From Atherinomorus stipes (lineage: Eukaryota; Chordata; Actinopteri; Atheriniformes; Atherinidae): a stretch of DNA of 64,000 nucleotides. The DNA lies in the NCBI GenBank assembly GCA_023101725.1, contig JALJCO010001383.1:19913-83912 (forward strand), in the 5' to 3' direction. The position numbers were made by a program, and so were the translations under genes. Position 1 is the first letter of the stretch; every line of letters starts with the position of its first letter. This document shows, one piece after another, positions 1-53,211 of the stretch. The notes beneath the pieces are model-generated. The model did not search any database, was not told where the DNA came from, and saw only the letters and a program-made list of their open reading frames with translations.

Positions 1-2230
1 ACATTCTTGAAGCTGCAGGTGAAAAACTTCTAATGTACAAATGCTGTACAACAGATTGGGGGAAAAGATGCATATTTAAGCGGATCATTCAGACTCCACA
101 TTGTAGCCTGGTGGAGACATTGTTGACTGACCTCAGTGAGCCTTCCACACCATCACACCGGAGGAGGCATTTGTTTGAGATTATTGCTGCCAATGGAGGT
201 TAAAGCAGTTATTACAATATGTCCAACAGTTTACTTGAGGCCATGTTACAATAAATGAGTGTGTAAATAGTGTGTTATTAACTTACACATCTATTTTGTC
301 TATACATAAAGTTCAGATCAATGCTGAAGGTTAGAGAATAACAACTCTGACCACCCTGACATGCATGGGGGCACAGGGAGGGTTGGTTTTCCTGGCAGAC
401 TTCTTCCTCTCCAGACAGGAAACTTTTAGACCTGAAAGCACTCAGGAAACTCCACTGACAAGTTGTGGGCAGAAGCACAACTAAAAAATCCACAGCAGAG
501 GAGGAGACCAACAAACACTGGAAAGACGAAGCATTACCCATACCCACAGTAGGCTGACTAAAATGATTAATTTTATTTTATTTTGTTCACTTAAAGAAAG
601 GAATCAATTTGAGTAAAATGGAGTTGAGTTTTGAGGAAAATGGAGACATGGTCATGGAGGGAGAGGAAATTAAAATGGGATTTTCTCCGTTTATAGCAAA
701 GTTATCACTGATAGATTGGAATTAACATCAAACTTTTTGGTTAGAAGTTTAAGATGGAAAGTTAAAAACAGCATTTTTTTTTAAATGAAATTGAACGTAC
801 AGTATAATGGGTGCTGAAGCACCTTAATATGCTATGGTTTTTATCCCTGCTGTCTCTGGCTCTCTGGTTTTTGTTATAGAATAACCCAGATATGTCCCAA
901 TTTAAAGGGCATTTTAACATGCTGATTAATCCTCAGTCCTTCTAAAACAGGTTTTTATCTAAAGCTATCTGGCTAAACAGAGGAACAACTGCATAACGCA
1001 AGAACAAGATCTTCTATGAAATGACTACTGAAGAAATCAACAAAACAAATAATGTAAGAGAATTGAAAATGTGTACATTCTTTTAGAAAATATTGAGGTT
1101 ACGAAGAAAGTAACAATTAGGAGTGACTGATACACCAATAAAAGGACTTTTAATATTTTAATAATAATGGTTAAAAGGTGATGCAAAATTCCAATCACAT
1201 GAAAAGGATTTTATTTTCAATGAAGCGCATGATAATGCAAAAATCTGAAATACTATCAAACTGCAACTGATTGTATAAGCATTTGCAGACGGTGGTCCAT
1301 CAGATTAGATACCAATAGAAACAGTTTGATAAATTACATTTAGCTGTTACTGACCTTTAGTTTTATTACACCTTTAAACAAAATTTTCAATTGTTGCAAA
1401 TGAGTGGTTGGTTAATTTACTGCAGGGAAATATGTTACTGCATGTGTGTCAGTGAGGCACAAAGTGGAAGTAGCTCAGCGCCATGGGTGGGAAGACAGTT
1501 AGCAACAATGCTGGGGAGTAAAGTGGAGAATCAGCCTCAGAGACACATATTTCATTCAAGAGTGCAAATTCAAACAATCAATTTTGGACGTACTGTATGC
1601 CCCTGGTGGTCAGAAGCAGGACTTTAACTGAAATTATGATGTTGCTCCATAACTGTGGGATGCATAAATACATAACTCTTATCTAAAGAAGTTATCTTAA
1701 AAAGGAATATTATGTGTTTGTTTACGTATTTCTGCTGCTTTTTGTGGCTAAATCCACTAGATAACGATGCTGCTACTGTATGTATACTTTGACCCTTTGA
1801 TTTGAAAATCTGGGAGATATCAGCCAGTCTACTTTGGCCAACTGGGTAAAAAAAAAAAAAAAAAAACCTAGAGGCGCCAAGTGAGTCAAAAATGAAACAT
1901 TTCACTCACTGAGTGTCTACAACCCCCCTGTGTAGCAGAGCCAAGTGAGATGCTATTAAAAGTGATGAAGTTCATTGGGGGAGTTGCGATAGAAGAAAGG
2001 GTCCGACACAGACTTCACCTGGAAGAATGGGGGTCATGTCTTCTGGGGAGCGAAAACTCAATTTTGGCTTACAAACTGTTGACAAAAAGTTGACTTTTAT
2101 TTGTTCAAGTTTTTTTTTTTTCCTTCTGTGTGAACATGTGTGTTTCCATCTTTAATTTTCCTTTAGCAGTTTGGTTTTAGAAAAGAAAATACTGTGGTTT
2201 AGTTTTATATTGACACACAAGATTGTGATT
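1..2230. other. Upstream intergenic DNA, no gene recognised
   Basis: AT-rich with scattered short ORFs that have no family resemblance or codon bias I can see. A poly(A) run lies at about 1849-1866. The first bases could be the end of an unseen neighbouring gene, but nothing supports that. Confidence 0.5.
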
Positions 2231-2575
2231 CATATGCTGATATCATATTGACATTTAAAAATGCGGTATTTTACTAACAAAATCTTGCAATATTTCATCG
2301 TTCTGTTACAAAATCTTGCGAGAATTCACGACAATTTCACGATATTTTCATATGCCAATATCAAATCGATATTTAAAAACGTGGTATCGATCTATTTCAC
2401 TTACAAAATCTTGCGAGATTTCATCGTTCCGTTACAAACTCTCACGATATTTTGTGAATTCTTGCGACATTTCGTTAGTAAAATAGATCGATACCGTGTT
2501 TTTAAATGTCAATATGATATCAGCACAGGAAAATACCACGATATTTCAGTGTATCGCTACTTTTTCCCATCCCTA
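2231..2575. mobile_element. Internally repeated, partly palindromic hAT-like non-autonomous element
   Basis: An arm at 2235-2278 returns in inverted form at 2474-2525; the left copy lacks eight bases (ATCGATCT). A degenerate direct copy of the same unit starts near 2354, and the AATCTTGC...TTTCATCG segment repeats with a period of 126 (2281 and 2407). The right end reads CCCATCCCTA, like hAT-type ends in fish. No coding capacity. Confidence 0.6.
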
Positions 2576-3331
2576 GTCCTTAGAAGTTTTAAAGTCTGTA
2601 AAAAAGAAGTTTTTGAAGAAGAAGAAGAAGTTTTTTTTTTTTTTTTTAGAGTTTAGAAACAGCGGGCTAATTGGTTAAATATCGGTTAATTACTCAGTTT
2701 TAAGGCCCGATTATATCGTGCATCCCTAATTTACAGTAACACAAGATATGTTCTTTCCAACCCTTCCTCTGGATGTGAATGGCCATGTTGGATGTTCTAC
2801 CATGAGAGCAAACAGCCCTTCTGAAGCATCTTATAAAATATTAAGTCATTTTGACAGCTGATGGCAAACAACACTGCAGCAGAATACTGTACATAGATGG
2901 GATCACAGACTTTGACAGCTGCAGATGGTCCTGCTGTGTACTACAGTACAGATGGTGTGATCACAGTTATTCAAATTTGCTGGATGAGGTAATAATTATT
3001 ATTTTATTGTAAAAGGATCACAAGCTCACAAGCAGCCATGGTGTAAATTAGCAAAGGTGTCCAAGCCATTGAGACCATGACATTTAGGGACATCTTTTTG
3101 TGTTAATATCTTTGATAAATCCTTAACGGCATGAAAAATGCAAATAAAAACTCTGTGCTTTTATATATTTGCTGACATACCCTACATTGAAGATGTTTGT
3201 GTTCCTTGATATGTATCTGAACTTAACTTTAACCCCAGCTTAATTTTAAACAAACGTTAATAATTGACATCACATGTGGATATCCACAATCTAACTCTAA
3301 TGCATGTCCTCACAACATGCGTAAACTTAAT

Positions 3332-3363
<32 letters not shown>

Positions 3364-3866
3364 CCAAACACACGGAATGTTGCTTGAGTAATTTGAAATT
3401 ATAAACAGATGAGGTGCAGCTACTGTGCTGACAGATGGAGAAAAGAGCAGAGCATCACATTTCTGACTTGGATGACACAGTTCATGTAATATCAAGACCG
3501 TGGTGAAATTGCTGCAGCATAGAGTTCAACCCTGACAGCCATACTCTTCCCCATCACACACACGCAGACACACACACACACAAACACAGAGCAGAAGAGC
3601 TGATTACAAAGTGGAGATGTTTCTTTGAAAAATCCTGCAAAACCAAGTTGTTGACGGATCAGAGATCAGTCAAGACTGAACACCTGTCAGAGCACAGCTC
3701 GCTGTCCAAGGTGCTGAAACACACACATTCACCCTCCCTCTTCCTGTATCTGTGTGTGTGTGTCTAGGTAGCTAACACAAAGAAAAATGAATGAATCCAC
3801 AGTGACAGAACTTTTCCACATTGTTTTTCTTCTGTGTTGGCTGAAGGCCATAATAATCATAATCTC
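2576..3866. other. Intergenic DNA with hAT-like end and CA repeats
   Basis: A second hAT-like end (ATCGTGCATCCCTAA) lies at about 2715-2730. A (CA)n microsatellite covers 3342-3363 and shorter CA-rich stretches follow at about 3556-3590. No gene recognised. Confidence 0.45.
3342..3363. repeat. (CA)n microsatellite
   Basis: Eleven uninterrupted CA units. Similar short (TG)n tracts lie at 4919-4936 and 16766-16787. Confidence 0.9.
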
Positions 3867-3867
3867 T

Positions 3868-4728
3868 ACAGACCACTTTATGAGGTAGCCTACACCTTGC
3901 TCATATCAAGTTCGACTGTCTTTTACCTCCAAAACTGTCTTAAACCCCCAATGCATAGATTCTGCAAACGTTCCTCAGAGATTTAGGTCCATACTGACAT
4001 GATAGCATCACACAGCTGCAGATGTGTCTGCTGCCCAGACATGCTGCAAATCTCTTTTTCCACCACACGTCAAGGGGGTTTGATCTGGTGCCTGTGGAGG
4101 CCATTAGAGTCAATGAACTCATTGTTATGTTCAAGAAACTAGTTTGAGATGATTTGATTTGAGACACGGTTCACTATCATGCTGGAGGTACTTTATGGTC
4201 ACAAAGGAATGGACATGGTCATCGAAAACATTCAGGTACAAGCTGTAGTGTTGAAACAAAATCATCCAGAATGTAGCAACAGAGGATTGTCCAATGAGAT
4301 GCGCGACAGCAGCAGAAGACGATGGAAGACCAAATTGGACAAACAAAAGTTACCCAGTTTTGGTAGCCTGTGTATCCTGTTGTCATCTCTAACCAGTCTT
4401 TCCCTTTTTTATCAGCAAGACATTAGGCAACTGCCAGTCACTGGATGTTTTCTATTTTTATGACCATTCTATATAAACCTTAGAAATGGTTTTGTGTAAA
4501 TATCTCAGCTGTTTCTGAAGTACTTACTGTCTAGCACCAACAACCACGCCACGTTGAAAGTCACTAAATCCCCTTTCTTTCTCATTTCAGTGCTTAGTTT
4601 GAACTTTTGCAAGTCATCATGACCATGTCAGCATGCCTAAATACATTACGTTGCTACCATGTGATTGGCTGATTAGCTGTCCGTGTTAACAAGTGATTGA
4701 ACAGGTGTACCTAATTAAGAGGTGGTGA
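3868..4728 (-). mobile_element. Decayed Tc1-type DNA transposon with transposase remnants
   Basis: The left end (CCACTTTATGAGGTA) and the right end (AGGTGTACCTAATTAAGAGG) are mirror images of a very common vertebrate Tc1-like family. Between them the minus strand carries broken transposase pieces: DDHVHSFVT near 4200 fits the conserved ADHVHPFMT region, and KSLRN near 3970 fits the WTKISEE end. Several frames and stops break it, and it is shorter (about 0.86 kb) than an intact copy, so internal sequence is missing. Not functional. Confidence 0.8.
3940..4346 (-). pseudogene. Tc1-like transposase fragment (pseudogene)
   Basis: Two overlapping minus-strand frames (3940-4167 and 4131-4346) carry sequential pieces of the C-terminal half of a Tc1-like DDE transposase. 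The frame changes between them, and there is no full catalytic core. Decay is old. Confidence 0.65.
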
Positions 4729-7700
4729 AGTCTTAAATGCCAAAGGCAGTGGCTAAGAAGAACACCTGAACCAACATCCTCTTTAACCTCTTCGATCAGC
4801 TTGGTCAAGACTGAAAATAATTAAAGGTAAACCTACGCCAAAGTAAATGGAAATAGCTACTGTAGGACTAGGAATACAATCAAATATCCCGATGGGGTGC
4901 TCAGGTTTTAACAGTTAGTGTGTGTGTGTGTGTGTGCATGCGTGGTTATATAACTTAAATTCCATTATTGATATTTAAAGCTCCCATTTTACATAACTGT
5001 GTTGCATTGACACCACTGTAAAGCTCAGCTGTATGGAATTGTTTTAATGTTAAATATATAATTATAATAGAAGTTTATCATCCAGTTTAATCAATTAAAA
5101 TAAAAGCCAAGTGCAGACTATAACGTTAAAAAACATTGTAAATTAAGGGGACAAAAAAGTGGCTTGCTAACCATTTGGTTTTTGCTGTAATAAATATCCG
5201 CTCTCCTTCTGCCTTATTTAAATAACATCCGTTCAGGCTTTCGCATAAAAAATCAGCGCGCGCACGGTGTGTCCACTGAACCAAAAGCGGTTCCAATAAC
5301 TTTTTGTCCGGTCAGAACGGATGATTACGTCCCATCACATTTTATATCCAAACAAAACTCAAATCAGGACACACTGTTGAGTTTTAAATTCGCGAGGTTC
5401 AACAGAAACGTTTGAGGTTAATCAACATGTCCTACCTCTGAATGTAACTTTTGCAATCCTGTCACCTTTCCCCCGAAGGTGAGCCACCGTCTTCAGGTGA
5501 ACCACTAAGGCCATCATTAGTCCACACTGTTCGGGGGAGTAATTTTACTCCACACAGATAAAACTTTAACCGGTTTGGTGCAATCACTGTTGTTTCAGAT
5601 GAGTCTCTGCTTGGGTCTGGATTCGCTGTAACCCTAAAAACGTTTTCCTTCCGGGCAGCATGGATACTTAAAATGTGTTATCAAGGAGAGGAAAAAGAAA
5701 AAAAAAGAAAGTATTTTAGTTGCAGGCTCAGGTTAACATCTCCTCTGTGTTCCTGCTGGATCTGAGGCTCATCTCTCGGCTGAGTCTTGGTTTTACTGCT
5801 TTCCTGCTCTTTGCGCAGGAAGGGTGGGGGTGGGCTTCAGCTTCAGCGAGAGGTTGGTGGATGCTCTGATTGCAGAGGATGAGTCCAGACTCGGAATTTG
5901 GAGGGAAAGAATGGTGCTTTCTATTTCTTCCAGTGGCTTGTGGCTGAATTACCGGTAGTCTAAATGCTTTAGTGCTATTTTCCCTAAGAATTCCAGGATT
6001 TTCTAAAGTTTCTAAAGACAAAGAACCATATTGCCCCTTCTGTAGAGGGGTATAGTTTTACCTTGTCCTATGTTAAAGCTGCAGAGTTGTTATAGTATAT
6101 GGTTGCCAAGCAACTCCTTTTGCCCTTAGTCGACTTATAGCTTTAAGTGAGTTAGGTGAATATCAGGGTTCAGATAAACATGGCCCTTCTCTGGCTAATG
6201 GGCAGCTGTGGTCTGCTGAAAGGGAATAATGGTTGCTCCAATGAGGATGACTAACTGGAGTCCACATCTTTGTTGGGGAAAAAAAGAACCTTGTCTTAAA
6301 TTTTTTTTAAAAAGGTTTTCAAAGGTCCACCTGTGAAGCTGAAGAATCGAAAGAGAATAGTCAATTGAACTGCTTGGAAAAAGCCACGAAAGTAAAAACA
6401 CCCTCCCTAGACATGAGAATTTTTGGTTTAATATATGGAAATCCTTGTCATAAAGTATTTGACACTTAGCCTTGAATTTTAGAGACATGTCTTCCAATGA
6501 AAAATAAGAAAAAAAAGGGATTAGAGTTTCTTGAGAAATGCCAGTATTTCTGGGAGAATCAAAGTTGCAGTGCTGGCAGTGGGACTTCTTGTGACAGCAC
6601 TGTGATGTTTGTAGCTCTTGAAACTAGGACAGCAGCAGTTTATAGAGATTCAAGGTGCTGCTTGGCAGGTAAAACTAAATAAGTGAGCAAGGCAACTGAA
6701 TAATCAACAACTTACCAACCCAGATCAACCAAATGCCATATCCACCCTGAGATGCTGCATCTGCTGTTGCCCTTTGTTGCTCCTTGTGTTTGTTCATGAT
6801 TTTCTGATGGGTTAAATGCTGAAGTTAATTTGCTGTGTGTGTAAAAGCATGCTGGCTAATAAAGGGCTTGTCTTCAGCATCCCAGTAGCAATAGTGGCAC
6901 TTCATGGCTGTCACCACATCCTGGAACAATAGTAGATACGCTGCATGACATAAAGGTGAAAGCCTTCCATGCAAGGATATTGACTGATCATGTGACATTC
7001 ATGTATAGAACAGCCTTTAATCATCAAAATAAAAGAGAAAAATTGTGAAAAAGCTTGCCTAAAATAAACGAGCTTTCCCACTTATGATGACATTCAGTTT
7101 ACTGTTCCTCTCTATTTTAGGCTCAGTCTAAGATGGCTAATTAAAGGTTTTCCTCCTCAGCCTTACAAGAGACTCAGGGAGAAAACAAAGGAATCAGCAG
7201 GCTGAAAGGGCTGGTTTGCTACAGTACGCCATCTCTGCAGATGAGCTGCAGAAGTCCTACGGGGAGGCATCACCAAACAAGTCATTCTGCTTTCCGTATC
7301 ACACACCAAAACAACAGGGTTAGATGTTGACCAATCCTTTTCCTGACAGCACAGTGGAGCAGATTTAATAAACAAAAAAAGAAGTGTACGGGATAAAATG
7401 GTGAAAGAACTAGAGCACTCGCTCCACTTTAACACTGATTCATATAAACCCCTTAGGACAGTGAGTCTGTCTTGATATAACAAATAAAGAGAGATGGCCC
7501 ATTTCATCAGCATCTTGTCTTCTCACTTGGGGCAATCAGTAGGACCTGTCGTAAACATCCTCAGGCATGCGTATAACAAGACAGTGTGCTCTATAATTCT
7601 GCACATCGAGATAGCTGGAGGAGAAATCCAGCCCTTTTGCTCTCTGTCTTTCAATACGTATGTGAATCTGTGACCATGTTCACTTTCACTGGTTTGCAGA

Positions 7701-8790
7701 GAGACTGAAAGATAACCATCCCTTCAATGGGAGTTTTAGGTTTAAAAATGCATTACGCTTTTGTGCTGACTCATGCACTATTCAACGTGCTGCAGTGTTG
7801 TGTGTTTCTTTACATTGGCACTGTGAGAAATTCAGGACTATAATGACTTCTTTAAATTCAAGGTTTCCTCCATCTGTATAAAAACATTTGAAGGTAATTA
7901 TGACACATTTTATAGCTTGTTTGAACTAATTGTAGATCTTTGAATCTCATGAGCTTGCTTTTAAGCTGCAGCATAAAATAAAGACTAAACATGTCTGGAT
8001 ATTTAATACGGCACAGCTCATGCACTACATAAAGCTTTTATTAAATGGCAGATGTACTTAACTAATATTTGCACAAGAATTTTAGTACCTCTGGATATCT
8101 GCACCAAAGCAATAGACAAATCATGCAGCTGAGTGAAATATCAGTATTATAAACATGCGTCAGCAATAAAATCATGTTAGGATTGCTTTACCTACTTCCT
8201 CCTAATGAGTACAATTTTGAAAGCCCTATCCTGAGATGACATCATGTCCATTCATGAGAAGTTAGGCACAAGTTGTGAATGAAGTGGTTTTACAGTATAT
8301 AAATACTTTAGTCAACAGAGGGAGATGTTGGACAGGAATAAAACCCCATCAAAAACAAGCGAAGTTATTTTCAATAAATCTTTGGGGCTCATTTAGGCTC
8401 ATATGAAGTATTGGATCGTGTTGATCACATACCTTCTCAACTACAAAGACAGTTTATTAGCTGCACATCTGTCAGATTGCTGCAGGTCTTGTGGGACCTT
8501 CTATTATTGTAACAAAAAGGTCAAATGATTCTGTAACAAAAAGCAGAGGATGTCTGTGAAATCTGAAGAGCTCTCTAGAGAAAAGTTCTGGTCCGATGGA
8601 GAAAATCTTGGCTTTAAAGTTAAAGGCACCAGTTGTCAAAGACAGCAACTTTTAATTCCCTGTTTTGTTCTGATAAAAGCACATCTGTGCTTTGTCATGT
8701 TGCTGATGTAGGACATCTTATTTATTAACTAGCATTAATTAATCACCAAGAACAAGGCAGACATATGCAGATGATATTCAAAATAAAAAG
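4729..8790. other. Intergenic DNA, nothing recognised; CpG-richer patch 5240-5560
   Basis: A (TG)n tract lies at 4919-4936. Around 5240-5560 CpG dinucleotides are denser than in the surroundings (GCGCGCGCAC, CCGGTC, ACGTCC), which could mark a promoter or a young repeat. Short ORFs on both strands resemble no family I know. Confidence 0.4.
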
Positions 8791-8794
8791 GTTA

Positions 8795-9235
8795 ACAATC
8801 CAGGGCAAAAGAATTGATGAGATGTGTGCAAGCAGGTTGGAACCAGATGAGAGAAAAGTGTCAGGTGAGATAAAATGGTATGAGCAAGAATAAAAGAAAA
8901 GGTGGACAAAATAGTGTGGAGACCAGGGATGTTGATGTGGAGACAATGGCCCTGCAGAAAAGTCAGAACTGGATTAAAATGCAGGGATTCTCTTTTAGAG
9001 TGATATGAGTAGATAAGATCAGGTATGAGAGTATCAGTGGGTCAACATGTTAGTTTTGGAGACAGAGAAATGAGACTCAGATACGTTGGACATTTACAAA
9101 GGATGGAGAAAGATACTGGGGTTAGAACTACCAGACTTAGAGGAAGACTACAGAGATTAATGGATGCCGTGAAAGGGGACATGAGGTTAGGTGGTGTAAG
9201 AGGATGCAGAGGATAACTCCTGAATAAAGCGTCCA
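8795..9235 (+). mobile_element. LINE reverse-transcriptase 3'-end fragment (teleost non-LTR family)
   Basis: The stretch follows, with decay, the 3' coding end of a very common fish non-LTR element: GATGTTGATGTGGAGACA, then GAGACTCAGATACGTTGGAC and a run equivalent to RFMDVVKEDM (here RLMDAVKGDMRLGGV). Frames are broken. Only the last few hundred bases of the element remain. Confidence 0.7.
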
Positions 9236-9458
9236 GGAAAGACAAGAAGATATTTAGGATGAAAGACAAATACAAGGCAGACAAAACATGGTGACATATA
9301 TCACTTCTGGAAATTTTATTAGAAACACTGTCTTTGATTGTTGGACTCAAGTTATCAATAAAAAAAGATGGTTTGTAGCTCCATCTTGTGGTGAAAATAG
9401 TTATTGGGGAAGCTTGAATACCTTGGTCCCTTCTGTTTTCTCACACCTGGCGCAGTGA

Positions 9459-9466
9459 TGACGTCA
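9459..9466. promoter_or_regulatory. Palindromic CRE-like site TGACGTCA
   Basis: Perfect consensus CREB/ATF octamer about 755 bp upstream of the fndc1 start codon, in a locally CpG-richer stretch. An 8-mer can occur by chance, so a role is inferred only. Confidence 0.35.
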
Positions 9467-9534
9467 TAGAAAAAGGTTTAATGAAGCAGACCGTTCTCCC
9501 GGAGTGGGACAGCCAGACAGGTGGTTCTCTGCGG

Positions 9535-9558
9535 CCTCCATAAAGGATTTTATGGAGG
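9535..9558. repeat. Perfect 10-bp inverted repeat with 4-nt loop
   Basis: CCTCCATAAA and TTTATGGAGG flank GGAT. It lies about 660 bp upstream of the fndc1 ATG, next to the CRE-like octamer. The TATAAA-like core is imperfect (CATAAA). Function unknown. Confidence 0.6.
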
Positions 9559-10099
9559 GAATTTACCTGCCGTAAAAATACCATTTAGATGGTTATAAAA
9601 AGATCAAATACAAATGAAAGTTTTAAAATAGCAAAGTATTAAAGCTCTCAACAAAGTGGGTAAATGTGGGTGGTTCTTCTCTAAAAGAGGAAAAATGCAG
9701 AGCTGCTCTCCGGTTCAAATATGTGTTTTTTTATATAGGCCATACATATATATATTTTTTAAAATAAGTTTTTCTTTAAACTCACTTCAGACTGTCAAGG
9801 GAAATTTGTGCGTTTATCAATGAGGGAGATGTTTTTGAAATTCACGTTTCATTATTAGGCTAGCCTATATCTAAAAAAATAACCACCTGCAACATTTGCA
9901 AGCAGAGTTGGGATACACGCATTAGGGTTTTTATTCATTCAGGTAAAAAACAACAACAACAACAACAAAAACAGCCTATGTTTCTCTCTTTTTTCTTTTA
10001 TTTAAGGGGGACGCAACGTGTTGCAGCCAACCTCCTACATGTACACATCACGACTGACTAGAAATATTTATGTATTTATCAAGTTATTTTTTGCTGGTA

Positions 10100-10219
10100 A
10101 AGATTAACGACAGCTTAACAGCGGGATTCCCATCGGCAGAGGGGAGGGGGGCTGGTGCGTCCCAGCCCTCTGTATCCAGCTGTTGCGCCGCTCCGCAGCC
10201 TTAGTGCGCCACATTCACT
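10100..10219 (+). promoter_or_regulatory. fndc1: Probable fndc1 5' UTR / proximal promoter
   Basis: Immediately upstream of the ATG, a GC-richer stretch with a GGGGAGGGGGG run (about 10141-10150), GCGCC motifs and no TATA box close by. The start site cannot be placed from sequence. This is inferred from position and composition. Confidence 0.4.
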
Positions 10220-50738
<40,519 letters not shown>

Positions 50739-51450
50739 CACGGGAGTAGATGAGACATCACAACTGGGAGCAGCAGCTCTGCATCCTGCTGCAGATTCTC
50801 ACCTTTGCTGGTCCTGACCTGAAAAACAGACTTTGCCTGTGAGCACGAAAAGACACCACTACGAATTTATTACAGCTTCCAAAAAAAAAAGAGAGAATAT
50901 AGTACTTTTAACAATTCAGTGTATATCGTTACATTGCACTTTTTATATAAAGCAGTCTGTATATTAGGGGAAAAGAAGCATGTGTGCTCTTGCTTAGCTT
51001 AATTTGTATCTTGAAGTGTCCTTGTATTTTTTTTTCCAACAATGCCAGAGACAGGTCCTTACCCAGTGATTATTTATCTCATCAGAATTGGACGCACACG
51101 TGGTCACATGTGGTGACATAACACCAAAGTACAAGCTGCAAAGCAAACTACAAATGGGCACTTAAGTTGTGTATAGGTCTGTTTATTTTTACTTGTAGCA
51201 TTTGTATTGCATATTGTAATGGCTTATGACAGGAATGTTTAATCTTTTAATTTGTCTATATTTGTTCTAAAACCATCATACTGTTTTGTTTTGTTTGTTA
51301 TTTTTGGTTTGCTTTTGTTTTTACACCCTTTTGGTATTCACCAGAATTCATTAAAATACTGTGTAAGTTTTTACATGTATACAGACAAAGAATAAAAGAC
51401 CAGATATTTGCTCAGGAACTGTGAGAGATTGAATAAAGGTGCTATGAAAA
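50739..51450 (+). other. fndc1: fndc1 3' UTR with two poly(A) signals
   Basis: Follows the stop codon. AATAAA occurs at 51391-51396 and at 51432-51437, so cleavage is expected around 51410-51460. The exact end cannot be read without transcripts. The stretch is AT-rich and has no other recognised feature. Confidence 0.6.
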
Positions 51451-52668
51451 CTACAGCAATCCAAAAACATGAATCATATCATACTTTCCCTTGCTGCCAC
51501 ATTCTTTTCTTTGCAAAAGCTTCCACAGGTGATCCAGACCTACTTAATCAACCTAATGGAAAAGTTGAGTGACGGACTATATTTAGCTGAGCCAGTTGGA
51601 ACTCCACATGTTATAAACTAATAATGTCAAAACAACGTCATAGGTTGAAAAATTAAGCCAATGTAAAGTTCTAAAACCTGTAGTTCCTTAAATGGCATCT
51701 TGAGGCCTTTTTCAAAGTCAAGTTTGTACCAAAAACCTTTGCGTTGAACTATGCAGGTGACGCATTTGAGTCACAAGGTACTGTAACTTCCACCATTCAG
51801 ATGAACCTGATGGTGCCACTCAGATCCATTTAGTGGATTAAAAACCCTCTCCACCTACCCGCACATGAATTCTCTCATCTTTTCAGCAGCACTCACAGAT
51901 AGCTTGGAGACTGAGAAAGATGGATTTAGTTGGGACTGAGTTCTTATGAATTTCATGAAAAATGCAGCTGCATGACCAGGTTAGAGCTGATCCAATCTGG
52001 CAACGGAACCATAAAACAGTGCTCAATAAACCATCACAAACCGCCGAGATATGTTGCAATGATGGTGTGGAGTTAATTCTTCCCATATTCGTGTGTATGC
52101 CTTTGGTATCAGCTGGGAACTTGAATTTCTGATTTCCAACCAATTGGTATTGCAACATTAAAGGGGTTTTTTTCTTTATTTTGTTGGTAGGCATGTATCT
52201 TTCAAACTTTAGGGTTGAGAGTGATGTAATTTCAAGTTTCACATTTGCTTTTCTGAGGTGCTTTGAATGAAAAACTAGTGATCATGCACAAAAAAAACCA
52301 GTAAATTTATAACTGGGTCAGCATTATGCTGGTAAGTATAGGCAGAATTATGCTTTGTATGTAAATACAGTATATCCATAAATGTCATATTGTAATCCAA
52401 AATTCTGCAGGATCACTGATTAAATTAAAGTGTTTTCAGAGCAAACTGCTTTGAAAACATATTTTGAATGAGCTTATTTATTCTCAACTTTGAGGTATGT
52501 GCGTTTCTTAAAGATACAGTGTGTAAGAATTACACAAGATGTAAATTATTTTAGCAAAATGATTGGATATCATCAGAAAAACAGTTTTTAATGATTACAT
52601 TTTTTTGCACCCCTAGTCCTATTCTTTTATACCCTCTAATTTTTTACTCCAATGTTTTGCTTATGTAT
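51451..52668. other. Intergenic DNA downstream of fndc1
   Basis: No gene recognised. Short ORFs only. A TGCACCCCTAGTCC motif near 52608 resembles the outer end of a hAT-like element. Confidence 0.5.
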
Positions 52669-53205
52669 ACAGTTGTCCTCAAAATAATTCATACCCTCCA
52701 ATTAAAGAAAAGGCAAAATTTACAAAAGTAATTCAAATAACAGGAAACTAAAGAAACTACTATTTAAAAAAAAAAAAAAATAACAAAAATGATAGTTTAG
52801 TGAAACAAAATATTGCTTTTGAATTACTGAATGGTTGAAAATAAATAAATAAATAAAAAACAACCAAACAAATCTATCCCATACACATTAGAGCACCTTA
52901 CACATGAACAGTGGACCAAAATACCTGTCAACAGCTGCAGAAGTCTTTTTGAACATTAGAGTAAACACATGATTGCACTGATTGCCTCAAAATGTTGCTC
53001 ACCAAAATTGTAGCTTCGGAGCCCCATCATGCTTGTATTCTTTTTGTGTTTTTGTTTTTAATTTTTCTGTTGAACCACAATCAAATCAATGTCATGATTT
53101 TCATAGAATTTTTAGTTATTATTGCTGTTGTCAATTTCAACTTATTTCACTGACAGCTGGTTTTTTTTTTTCCTTCTTGGAATGAATAATTTTGAGGACA
53201 ACTGT
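52669..53205. mobile_element. Tc1/mariner-like non-autonomous TIR element, 537 bp
   Basis: The left end ACAGTTGTCCTCAAAATAAT and the inverted right end ACAGTTGTCCTCAAAATTAT match over about 24 bases with one difference; TA dinucleotides are present at both flanks. AT-rich, no transposase. TIRs starting CAGTTG are typical of mariner-type elements in vertebrates. Confidence 0.7.
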
Positions 53206-53211
53206 TTATAT

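Larger units (their letters stand above)
9236..10099. other. fndc1 upstream region
   Basis: Non-coding. It contains the CRE-like octamer and the 10-bp inverted repeat listed separately, and a CAA repeat near 9952-9967. No other gene seen between the LINE fragment and fndc1. Confidence 0.45.

Noticed and set aside
5728..7513. Minus-strand ORFs of about 100 codons upstream of fndc1
   Set aside because: No recognisable domain, no codon bias seen, no splice partners; ordinary chance ORFs.
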